A stretch of 7,273 nt of DNA, from the NCBI GenBank assembly GCA_017544185.1, contig JAFYEQ010000054.1, positions 1 to 7,273 on the forward strand, read 5' to 3'. The stretch comes from Oscillospiraceae bacterium (lineage in GTDB: Bacteria > Bacillota > Clostridia > Oscillospirales > Ruminococcaceae). The notes beneath the pieces were generated by a model. That model had not been told where the DNA came from. It made no database searches and saw only the letters and a list, made by a program, of their open reading frames with translations. A program made the translations under genes and the position numbers. Each line of letters opens with the position of its first letter. Position 1 is the first letter of the stretch. This document shows, piece by piece, positions 1 through 5,443 of this stretch.

Positions 1-1236
1 CGCATAGCCTGCCAGAGGCTTCAGCGCGGAGCCCGGCTGACGGTAGTCCATGGTAGCATAGTTGAATACGTTGGAACCGGACTTTTCGCCGATATTACCT
101 GCGATGGCAAGGATGTTGCCGGTATAGTCCATTACCACGAAGGCAGAATAGGGAGGATCGCTGACGACCACATCGGAGAAGGTGGTGTACTCACGGTACT
201 TGGCCTCGATCTCCTCCTGCATCTTGATGTTTATGGGGGTATAGATCGTATATCCGCCGTTGTAGAGCATATCGGACGCTTCTTCTCTGCTGCATCCGTG
301 CATATTCATAAGGTCGGTGGTAACATCGCGTATGACAGTATCTATATACCAGTTCTGTATGGCATTTGCATTGGGATCTGCATCGGGATCGCGGAACTGC
401 AGCACCTCATCCATAGCAGCCTGATACTCATGCTCGGATATTGCCGCATTCTTGAGCATAGAGCCAAGGACATATTCCTGACGAGCCTTGTTGGCCTCGG
501 GATCGCGGAAGGGATTGAGAGTCTCGGGGCTCTTGGGTATAGCAGCAAGGCAGGCTGCCTCAGCCAGATCGAGCTCTCCGACCTCCTTGCCGAAGTACTT
601 GAGGGAAGCAGCCTGTATGCCGGATGTGGAGCCGCCGAAACCGATACAGTTCATATAGGCCTCGAGTATCTCCTCCTTGGAGCGGTAACGCTCAAGGTCG
701 GACGCTCTGAACACCTCTCGGAGCTTTCTGTCCCAGGTCTGCTCCTCATCGTGAGTAACGTTCTTTACGAGCTGCTGGGTGATAGTAGAACCACCCTGCT
801 TGGTACCGTATATCAGACCGTCGGTGATCTCGTTGAGGAACGCACCAAAAGTACGGGTCCAGTTGACGCCCGCATGCTCGTAGAAATGCTCGTCCTCCGC
901 ATACACGAAGGCATCCTGTACGAACTTGGGCACCTTATCGATGGATACGGGTATCCTGTTCGCAGCACGGCTTATGCTCTCGAGCTCGACTTCCTCGCCG
1001 TTCTCATCATAGCCGTATATGAACGTGGTATAGGCAAGATCCAGACTGTCAAGGTCTATATCTATAGGCGTGTTCTCTCTGAACTGCATCACATATACAG
1101 TCAGCGCCGCTGCTATGATCGATACGCTGATGACAGCGATCAGCAGCAATGACAGAAGAACAGTACCTATAACAGTGAAGACCTTCTTGACGGGATGGGT
1201 CTTTTTTTTCTGTTTCTTTTTCTTTGACTTGGCCAA
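1..1236 (-). CDS. Class A penicillin-binding protein (glycosyltransferase/transpeptidase), 5' part of gene; C-terminus beyond window
   Basis: Bifunctional peptidoglycan synthase: it polymerises lipid II glycan strands and cross-links stem peptides outside the membrane. The minus-strand frame stays open for 412 codons to the window edge. A lysine-rich cytoplasmic start (residues 3-18) leads into one membrane segment (about 20-48). The GT51 domain follows: EDEHFYEHAG at 114-123 with catalytic Glu114, GGSTITQQLVKN at 148-159, and SKEEILEAYMN at 187-197. The FGGSTSGIQAA and YFGK...LAEAACLAAIPKSP stretches run to about 237. A linker leads into the transpeptidase domain, where QPGSALKP gives the acylated Ser403 and Lys406. 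The SxN and KTG motifs would lie outside the window. The start is TTG at 1236-1234: AAGGAGG lies 8 nt upstream, an in-frame TGA occurs about 11 codons upstream, and no ATG lies between. It is divergent from nadB. Family certain; the exact PBP class name is not. Confidence 0.96.
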   Translation of the reverse strand, partial: MAKSKKKKQKKKTHPVKKVFTVIGTVLLSLLLIAVISVSIIAAALTVYVMQFRENTPIDIDLDSLDLAYTTFIYGYDENGEEVELESISRAANRIPVSIDKVPKFVQDAFVYAEDEHFYEHAGVNWTRTFGAFLNEITDGLIYGTKQGGSTITQQLVKNVTHDEEQTWDRKLREVFRASDLERYRSKEEILEAYMNCIGFGGSTSGIQAASLKYFGKEVGELDLAEAACLAAIPKSPETLNPFRDPEANKARQEYVLGSMLKNAAISEHEYQAAMDEVLQFRDPDADPNANAIQNWYIDTVIRDVTTDLMNMHGCSREEASDMLYNGGYTIYTPINIKMQEEIEAKYREYTTFSDVVVSDPPYSAFVVMDYTGNILAIAGNIGEKSGSNVFNYATMDYRQPGSALKPLAGYA

Positions 1237-1244
1237 AACAAAAG

Positions 1245-1251
1245 CCTCCTT
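1245..1251 (-). promoter_or_regulatory. Ribosome binding site fixing a TTG start for the PBP gene
   Basis: Reading the minus strand, AAGGAGG is a near-perfect Shine-Dalgarno sequence placed 8 nt before TTG (1236-1234). It decides the start. The first ATG upstream (1270-1268) is in another frame, and the upstream frame of the PBP is closed by TGA. Confidence 0.88.
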
Positions 1252-1271
1252 CGGCTGGATGGACGTTCATT

Positions 1272-1285
1272 TGTGTATATACACA
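1272..1285. promoter_or_regulatory. Perfect 14-bp palindrome at the PBP transcription start, possible operator
   Basis: TGTGTATATACACA is its own reverse complement. It lies about 8 bp downstream of the PBP -10 box and so covers roughly +1 to +14, a classic repressor position. The same 15-mer (this plus one C) recurs at 3930-3944 inside a hydrolase gene, and a spaced version, GTGTAT-CA-ATACAC, lies at 4135-4148. The binding protein is unknown; small dyads of this kind suit dimeric helix-turn-helix repressors, but that is inference. Confidence 0.45.
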
Positions 1286-1292
1286 CTTTATT

Positions 1293-1322
1293 ATTATACC
1301 ACTCTTTGGTGCTGTTTGTCAA
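1293..1322 (-). promoter_or_regulatory. Sigma-A-type promoter of the PBP gene
   Basis: On the minus strand the -35 is TTGACA (1322-1317) and the -10 is TATAAT (1298-1293), both consensus, with an 18-bp spacer. TGG directly before the -10 makes it an extended -10 type. The predicted transcription start is near 1286, giving a leader of about 50 nt that begins with the 14-bp palindrome. Confidence 0.85.
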
Positions 1323-1383
1323 TATCGCAGGATAAATTTGATCAGTTGTAACCCTTTTGTTATTTTTGACTATGCTATCCCAC

Positions 1384-1411
1384 TTGACAAATACGATCGG
1401 TGTGGTATAAT
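1384..1411 (+). promoter_or_regulatory. Sigma-A-type promoter of nadB
   Basis: TTGACA (1384-1389) and TATAAT (1406-1411), both consensus, are 16 bp apart, with TGG before the -10 (extended -10). The predicted start is near 1418, about 73 nt before the nadB ATG. The promoter is divergent from that of the PBP. The two -35 boxes are 61 bp apart, so the promoters do not overlap. Confidence 0.85.
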
Positions 1412-1433
1412 ATAAGTACGTTCACATATCGAA

Positions 1434-1463
1434 AGAGGACAGGGCATATCGTCCGGCTCCTCT
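1434..1463 (+). other. Possible hairpin in the nadB leader
   Basis: AGAGGA (1434-1439) can pair with TCCTCT (1458-1463) around an 18-nt loop. An alternative, GGAC (1437-1440) with GTCC (1451-1454), shares bases with the first stem, so the two exclude each other. I do not recognise a known riboswitch. This may be chance pairing. Confidence 0.25.
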
Positions 1464-1490
1464 GTGTAACATAAAGGATGATAGTTGATC

Positions 1491-2939
1491 ATGGATAACT
1501 ACTATGACGCGATCGTTGTCGGCGCAGGCGTTGGCGGCCTGTTCACCGCACTGCATCTGCCTAGTACGAGCAGAGTGCTCGTGCTTGCTAAGCGCGAGGC
1601 AGAGCTGTGTAATTCCAAGCTCGCTCAGGGCGGTGTGGCAGCCGTATATAAGCCCGTCGATGATGACAATATATCTCTGCATACCAATGATACCTTCGTG
1701 GCTGGCGGGTTCAAGAACGATCCGAGCTCCGTCCGCGTGCTGGTGACAGAGGCTGCATCCGCTATAGAGCGGGTACTTGAGCTGGGTGCTGACTTTGACC
1801 GCGATGAGAACGGGGAGCTGGACCGTACTCTCGAAGGCGGCCACAGCCGCAGGCGCATATTCCATCATAAGGACTCCACAGGCGCTGAGGTCACCCGTGC
1901 CATTAGAGACGCTGTACTGGCGTCGGACAATATAACTCTCAAGGACAGATCTGTCATGTGCCGCATCAAGCAGGTGAACGGGGGATTTGCAGTCGATGTC
2001 CTTCATGATGATGAGCATACCACCTATACCTGCCGCTTCCTGGTACTGGCAACGGGCGGTATCGGCAGAGTATATGAGTATACCACCAATTCAGCCATCG
2101 CTACAGGCGACGGCATAGCTGCCGCATACGATCTGGGAGCGACTATCACGGATCTTTCGTTGATACAGTTCCATCCTACGGCTTATCATGACAAGTCGAG
2201 GGAATGCTTCCTGATATCCGAGTCAGTGAGGGGAGAAGGCGCATATCTTCTCAACTGCGACAAGGAACGCTTTATGGACAGGTATGACGACAGGCTGGAG
2301 TTGGCTCCGCGTGACGTCGTATCACATTCGATCATGCTGGAGAGCAAGCGCACTGGCAGCGACGAGTTCTATCTTGATATACGCTATAAGGGCGAAGAGT
2401 ACCTCAGAGACCGTTTCCCGATGATATTTGAGTTCCTTCTTACACAGGATATCAATATGGGCAAGGATCTGATACCGATATATCCGTGTCAGCATTACCT
2501 TATGGGCGGCATAGATGTGGATATCGACTCACGTACCGATATACCCGGGCTCTATGCGGTGGGCGAGTGCGCTCATACCGGAGTCCACGGCAACAACAGA
2601 CTGGCATCCAATTCGCTCCTTGAAGCGCTGGTGTTCGGCCGCCGTGCAGCCAACGATATCAGCCAGAAGCTGGCTGAGGGCTCCAAGCCCTTTGAGTACA
2701 GCTTCGAGCAGCCTGAGAACGCTGAACATATCCCGACAGGTCTTCGCACAGAGATACGTCATATAATGCAGCAGTCGTATTTCGTGATCCCTGATATGCA
2801 GAAAGCTGTGGAAGGTTTTGAGCGAGTATCCGAGATAAAGAAGCTCCTTGAGAAAGACTGCTACATCATCGACAGAGATCTTGTCGAAGCTCACGCATTA
2901 GCTACCGTAGCATATATCGTGCTCAAAGAGATAATATGA
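1491..2939 (+). CDS. nadB: L-aspartate oxidase (quinolinate/NAD biosynthesis)
   Basis: FAD enzyme that oxidises L-aspartate to iminoaspartate, the first step of de novo NAD synthesis, feeding quinolinate synthase NadA. Of 482 residues, GAGVGG at 11-16 binds the FAD dinucleotide and SKLAQGGVAAV (42-52) is typical of NadB. HSRRRIFHHKDSTG (118-131) and LATGGIGRVYEYTTN (186-200) continue the flavoprotein fold. Active-site positions expected from E. coli NadB are visible: His228 (QFHPT), Ser243-Glu244 with RGEGA, Arg274, His335 (QHYLMGG) and Arg370 in GNNRLASNSLLEAL. The C-terminal helical part is short: the protein ends at VLKEII, where longer homologues go on to an ESRG/HxRxDYP-like end. Start: ATG 1491, with AAAGGA 12 nt upstream; TTG 1485 would have a better 6-nt spacing and add two residues. 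No nadA or nadC lies in the window. Succinate dehydrogenase/fumarate reductase flavoproteins are related, but the ASNSLLEA region favours NadB. Confidence 0.93.
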   Translation: MDNYYDAIVVGAGVGGLFTALHLPSTSRVLVLAKREAELCNSKLAQGGVAAVYKPVDDDNISLHTNDTFVAGGFKNDPSSVRVLVTEAASAIERVLELGADFDRDENGELDRTLEGGHSRRRIFHHKDSTGAEVTRAIRDAVLASDNITLKDRSVMCRIKQVNGGFAVDVLHDDEHTTYTCRFLVLATGGIGRVYEYTTNSAIATGDGIAAAYDLGATITDLSLIQFHPTAYHDKSRECFLISESVRGEGAYLLNCDKERFMDRYDDRLELAPRDVVSHSIMLESKRTGSDEFYLDIRYKGEEYLRDRFPMIFEFLLTQDINMGKDLIPIYPCQHYLMGGIDVDIDSRTDIPGLYAVGECAHTGVHGNNRLASNSLLEALVFGRRAANDISQKLAEGSKPFEYSFEQPENAEHIPTGLRTEIRHIMQQSYFVIPDMQKAVEGFERVSEIKKLLEKDCYIIDRDLVEAHALATVAYIVLKEII

Positions 2940-2960
2940 TCTATAATGCATCCTCCTTAG

Positions 2961-2988
2961 ACACACGGGCTCGATCAGGCCGCTGTGT
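2961..2988 (+). terminator. Weak hairpin just after nadB, possible terminator
   Basis: ACACACGG (2961-2968) can pair with CCGCTGTGT (2980-2988), leaving one bulged C, 21 nt after the nadB stop. No U-tract follows, so intrinsic termination would be poor. The position after the gene is the main argument. Confidence 0.3.
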
Positions 2989-3032
2989 ATCCGAGGGGGA
3001 TGAGCTCTTTGATGTGGGTATGTTACACATAT

Positions 3033-3064
3033 TTATTTCGTATAATCAGAGTTATACGAAATAA
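3033..3064. repeat. Perfect 13-bp inverted repeat with 6-nt centre; Xer/dif- or lox-like layout
   Basis: TTATTTCGTATAA (3033-3045), centre TCAGAG, then TTATACGAAATAA (3052-3064): all 13 pairs match. Read as 11-6-11, the arms ATTTCGTATAA and TTATACGAAAT have the geometry of XerC/XerD dif sites, including the TAA/TTAT boundaries. Read with an 8-bp spacer, the inner TTCGTATA and TATACGAA are identical to the inner arms of P1 loxP. It lies between convergent genes, so a bidirectional terminator hairpin is the plain alternative, but the stem is AT-rich and no T-run follows on either strand. The structure is certain; the function is not. Confidence 0.5.
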
Positions 3065-3104
3065 CAGCACCGGTTTATTTATGATCTCCAAGGATACATC
3101 CGTT

Positions 3105-3152
3105 ATACGCATACAGACCGCATCGTATGGCATACGGTGCGGTCCTGCGTAT
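3105..3152. terminator. Long hairpin between convergent genes, overlapping the hydrolase stop codon
   Basis: A 13-bp stem pairs 3116-3128 with 3132-3144 (GACCGCATCGTAT against ATACGGTGCGGTC, one G-T wobble) around a GGC loop. An outer stem adds ATACGCA (3105-3111) with TGCGTAT (3146-3152). The structure is stable when read from either strand. It begins at the TAA of the minus-strand hydrolase and also lies downstream of plus-strand nadB, so it suits a shared terminator or 3'-end stabiliser. No clear T-tract follows on either side, so Rho-independent termination is not assured. Confidence 0.55.
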
Positions 3153-4111
3153 TATCCGAGCCCTTTGATGAACTCATTCATTTCTTTGCTTATACGTTCA
3201 TATTCATAATTATGGATATAATGTCCGCAGTTGAGCTCTATTATTTTTGAATTCGTCAGACCATCCGCATATGCCTCTTCTATCTGCACCCATCCATCTC
3301 CATCGGCATCACGACCGTCGGATGTGAATATAAGTGTGGGCACATCCGGCTTCGGTCTGCTCCTTATCTTATCACAGGTCTCCGTGATGGTCTCGTTCTC
3401 ATTTATTATCACCTTGTTACAGGTGATACGGTACATCAGAGCCCTGTATATATCCTTTTCCTCATCGGTGAGCCCGTCTGATGAAAAGGCCGGGAACATA
3501 TCCTCTATATCCACGATGCGAAGTAGCCCCATCTTCACGGCAATACCGCTTAGGATCTCCTTTCTCTCCGTGCCCTTGAGATCCAGCACGTCATAAAAGT
3601 CTGGAAGTGCCATATCCAGTCCTACTATCGCTTCGACTTCGTCGGGATATTCCTGAGCCCATTGTATGGCTTCGAGCCCGGACATAGAATGAGGACACAG
3701 TATATAAGGAGCACCGATGCCCAGCTTCTCGAGCGCCTCCCTGTCCTGTCGGAGCATAGTATCGAAGGATCGTTCTTCATCTACTATATCACTAAAGCCA
3801 TATCCGAATTTTTCTATAACGACTACCCTGCAGCCATCACCAATCTGATCGTAGAGAGACTTGAAGTCAAGTATCGGAGATGGAGTACCGCTTCCGGAAA
3901 GGAATACCAGCGTGTGATCTCCTTCTCCCTGTGTATATACACACATATCATGACCGTCTATCTCGACGAGCTGTCCGAGAGGAGCAGTTACCAGCGGCTC
4001 TTCTTTTTTGAGCATCACCTGGTTGTAAACGAACAAGACCGCTAAGAAAAGGAGTACGACTGCGAGCAGTATGAGAAATACCCTGCCGATGATCTTGAAT
4101 GCTTTTTTCAT
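3152..4111 (-). CDS. Membrane-anchored alpha/beta hydrolase with atypical nucleophile elbow
   Basis: A 319-residue alpha/beta-hydrolase-fold protein; substrate unknown. Lysines at 2-6 and a hydrophobic run at about 8-29 form an N-terminal anchor without a visible lipobox, so the catalytic domain probably lies outside the cell. LVFLSGSGTPSP (68-79) occupies the oxyanion-loop region and VIEKFGYGFSD (98-108) is a conserved strand/turn. The elbow reads CPHSMSG, with Ser142 as likely nucleophile; Pro and Ser replace the usual glycines at -2 and +2. Asp265 (TSDG) is the likely acid, with Asp268 or Asp270 as alternatives, and His297 (NCGHYIH) the likely base. The start ATG has GGGGG 4 nt upstream. 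The gene follows the other hydrolase by 42 nt on the same strand, probably in one operon. From memory, PHSMSG-type elbows occur in a Firmicutes subgroup, so activity is likely kept. Esterase, lipase or peptidase roles cannot be told apart. Confidence 0.88.
   Translation of the reverse strand: MKKAFKIIGRVFLILLAVVLLFLAVLFVYNQVMLKKEEPLVTAPLGQLVEIDGHDMCVYTQGEGDHTLVFLSGSGTPSPILDFKSLYDQIGDGCRVVVIEKFGYGFSDIVDEERSFDTMLRQDREALEKLGIGAPYILCPHSMSGLEAIQWAQEYPDEVEAIVGLDMALPDFYDVLDLKGTERKEILSGIAVKMGLLRIVDIEDMFPAFSSDGLTDEEKDIYRALMYRITCNKVIINENETITETCDKIRSRPKPDVPTLIFTSDGRDADGDGWVQIEEAYADGLTNSKIIELNCGHYIHNYEYERISKEMNEFIKGLG
3930..3943. repeat. Second copy of the TGTGTATATACACA palindrome, inside a coding region
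   Basis: It is identical over 15 bases (with the following C) to the palindrome at the PBP transcription start (1272-1286). Here it encodes part of Cys-Val-Tyr-Thr at residues 57-60 of the minus-strand hydrolase, so coding constraint may explain it. It may also be a chance match or a weak intragenic binding site. Confidence 0.4.
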
Positions 4112-4120
4112 AATTCCCCC

Positions 4121-4151
4121 ATCGTGAGTTTACAGTGTATCAATACACGAT
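4121..4151 (-). promoter_or_regulatory. Intercistronic dyads next to the downstream hydrolase RBS
   Basis: Two pairings compete between the hydrolase genes: ATCGTG (4121-4126) with CACGAT (4146-4151), and GTGTAT (4135-4140) with ATACAC (4143-4148). They share bases 4146-4148. On the minus strand the outer stem ends right against the GGGGG Shine-Dalgarno (4120-4116) of the second hydrolase. It could influence translation or mRNA processing, or be a DNA site related to the GTGTATATACAC palindrome. Confidence 0.35.
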
Positions 4152-4153
4152 CA

Positions 4154-5233
4154 TCATATGTGCTCATCATAAAATGCGACGAACCTGTCGAACAGATCTT
4201 CATCGAGCATATGGGTCCATTTCTCACGGTCGAGATGTGTGCGCATATACTCATCCTTGTCTGATGAGAAGCGTTCACTGTTCTCCGGGGCTGTGATGTC
4301 ATACCCAAGGGAGTTCTTCCATTCGTCGTATTCTATGTTGAATTCGTTGGGATAGGTCAGATCGTCGTATACATAGTTATGCCCCTTGTCCTCTAAGCGA
4401 ACGAACGTGAATCTTGGATCATCCTTGAATCTGTCATAATAAAGATCATAGCCATATTCCGGCGGTACAACTTTATCGTCCGAGCTGTGTACGACCATGA
4501 CCGCCGCATCTGACGACGCAGCGCCGTCTACCGCAGTATCATCAGAATAGCTCCCGAACTTTATGCGGTCGTGCAGCTCAACGAAGGGCAGCATAGCGTA
4601 TATAGCGTTCCCCGCCTGTCTTTTGCCTTCTATCTCGAACATATCCGATGAAGCATTGAAGCCCGAGCATTCTATCACTGCCTTGACCTCGGGATGATAC
4701 TTGAGCACAGCACCTGCGCAGTACCCTCCCCAGCTGTGACCGAAGACCACTATAGGCATATCGGGTATGCTCTCCTCGTTCTCCACGAAGGTGATCGCGT
4801 GATCCAGATCTATGACGCCCTGGCAAAGGCCGCCCACGTTGCCCTCGCTCTCATCGTTGCCCGTAGCATCGTACGCAAAGGCATAGTAGCCGCTGCGAGC
4901 GAAACGGTCTGCAACGTCGATGTATGAGTTGTGTCCGCCGCCGCCGAAGCCGTGTGCCATAACGACTATACCATGCTGATCCGAGCCGGAGCTGTATAGA
5001 TATCCCACCAGCTTCTGGCCCTTATCGGACGTGAACTCATAACGTGTACGTTCCAGACCGTCAAATTCCTCGACTTTGAAGGCCATCGGCTCGTATGTCT
5101 CGAACCGACGGTCAAAGTTCTCATTGTAGATGTGTACCGACAGTGCCCATGTGGCGGCGATGACCATCACAGTCACGATCGCCGTGATGCATATCACCGC
5201 CTTGAGCGTTACCCTTTTTTTCATCTTTTCCAT
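4154..5233 (-). CDS. Membrane-anchored alpha/beta hydrolase (serine hydrolase, S33/BAAT-like)
   Basis: A 359-residue serine hydrolase of unknown substrate. Residues 11-33 are a hydrophobic anchor after a short basic start, placing the domain outside the membrane. The fold is easy to follow: GIVVMAHGFGGGGH (88-101) holds the oxyanion HG motif, and AYDATGNDESEG (120-131) resembles the D-x-R/G-x-G-x-S turn. GHSWGGY (165-171) is a canonical elbow with Ser167 as nucleophile. HSSDDKVVP (249-257) supplies the acid, Asp252 or Asp253, and KGHN (283-286) the base, His285. About 70 residues after the His form an acidic tail not needed for the core fold. The start at 5233 has only a weak GGGA 7 nt upstream; ATG 5224 (MKKRV) is an alternative. 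It is the first gene of a probable two-hydrolase operon. The two proteins share fold and anchoring but little sequence, so a recent duplication is unlikely. Confidence 0.88.
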   Translation of the reverse strand: MEKMKKRVTLKAVICITAIVTVMVIAATWALSVHIYNENFDRRFETYEPMAFKVEEFDGLERTRYEFTSDKGQKLVGYLYSSGSDQHGIVVMAHGFGGGGHNSYIDVADRFARSGYYAFAYDATGNDESEGNVGGLCQGVIDLDHAITFVENEESIPDMPIVVFGHSWGGYCAGAVLKYHPEVKAVIECSGFNASSDMFEIEGKRQAGNAIYAMLPFVELHDRIKFGSYSDDTAVDGAASSDAAVMVVHSSDDKVVPPEYGYDLYYDRFKDDPRFTFVRLEDKGHNYVYDDLTYPNEFNIEYDEWKNSLGYDITAPENSERFSSDKDEYMRTHLDREKWTHMLDEDLFDRFVAFYDEHI

Positions 5234-5273
5234 ACCCTATTCCCGCTTTCACGAAAGTGCTGTATCTTTCATA

Positions 5274-5362
5274 ACAGATCCATATCTCGTCTCTCGATGC
5301 TTTGATCATATCACATTCTTCGAGCATTTTCAACAGATCTATGATATTCTAATACAGATCTA
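5274..5362. repeat. Direct repeats of ACAGATC(TA) around the hydrolase promoter
   Basis: ACAGATCTA occurs exactly at 5333-5341 and 5354-5362, start to start 21 bp, which is two helical turns. A shorter ACAGATC is at 5274-5280. Seen from the hydrolase operon, the two full copies sit at and just upstream of the -35 box, where an activator or response regulator would bind; the third lies in the leader. No regulator gene is in the window to match it. Confidence 0.45.
5305..5333 (-). promoter_or_regulatory. Sigma-A-type promoter of the two-hydrolase operon
   Basis: On the minus strand, -35 TTGAAA (5333-5328) and -10 TATGAT (5310-5305) are separated by 17 bp, with TGA before the -10 (extended). 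The predicted start near 5298 gives a leader of about 65 nt to ATG 5233. ACAGATCT repeats lie beside the -35 and in the leader. Confidence 0.7.
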
Positions 5363-5391
5363 ATGTGATCCTAACCGTACTTTAAGTTTTC

Positions 5392-5427
5392 TATACTAAT
5401 ATTATATCGACGCAGATGATCGATATA
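5392..5427 (+). promoter_or_regulatory. Possible -10 box and dyad upstream of the flavoprotein gene
   Basis: TATACT (5392-5397) is a plausible -10, though no good -35 is seen 16-18 bp upstream. Just after it, TATATCGA (5403-5410) and TCGATATA (5420-5427) form an 8-bp perfect inverted repeat with a 9-nt centre. It would cover about +1 to +24 and end 2 nt before the Shine-Dalgarno. It may be a repressor operator or an mRNA hairpin. The dyad is certain; the promoter is weakly supported. Confidence 0.4.
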
Positions 5428-5429
5428 TG

Positions 5430-5436
5430 AAAGGGA
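5430..5436 (+). promoter_or_regulatory. Ribosome binding site of the flavoprotein gene
   Basis: AAAGGGA lies 7 nt before ATG 5444. This spacing favours that ATG over the in-frame GTG directly before it at 5441. Confidence 0.75.
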
Positions 5437-5443
5437 TGATGTG

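Noticed and set aside
298..1152. 284-codon plus-strand open frame
   Set aside because: It is exactly antisense to the PBP glycosyltransferase domain, which has all family motifs. The translation shows no recognisable domain and there is no ribosome binding site.
1424..1490. NAD-sensing riboswitch in the nadB leader
   Set aside because: The leader is only about 70 nt and shows no conserved riboswitch core that I recognise; the hairpin is weak.
1422..2018. 198-codon minus-strand open frame
   Set aside because: It is antisense to the FAD-binding part of nadB, with low-complexity, unfamiliar sequence. Its length follows from the codon pattern of nadB.
3033..3064. Calling this outright a dif site or a terminator
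   Set aside because: The geometry supports a recombination site, but a single window cannot show copy number or position on the chromosome, and the convergent context also permits a terminator. It is left as a repeat with a hypothesis.
2985..3209. Possible small plus-strand gene of 74 codons
   Set aside because: It spans both intergenic inverted repeats and runs into the end of the convergent hydrolase. It has no convincing protein features; a GAGGGGG lies nearby, but the start fits it poorly.
5121..5333. 70-codon minus-strand frame at the hydrolase promoter
   Set aside because: It starts within the predicted -35 and so upstream of the transcription start, and it overlaps the hydrolase N-terminus in another frame.
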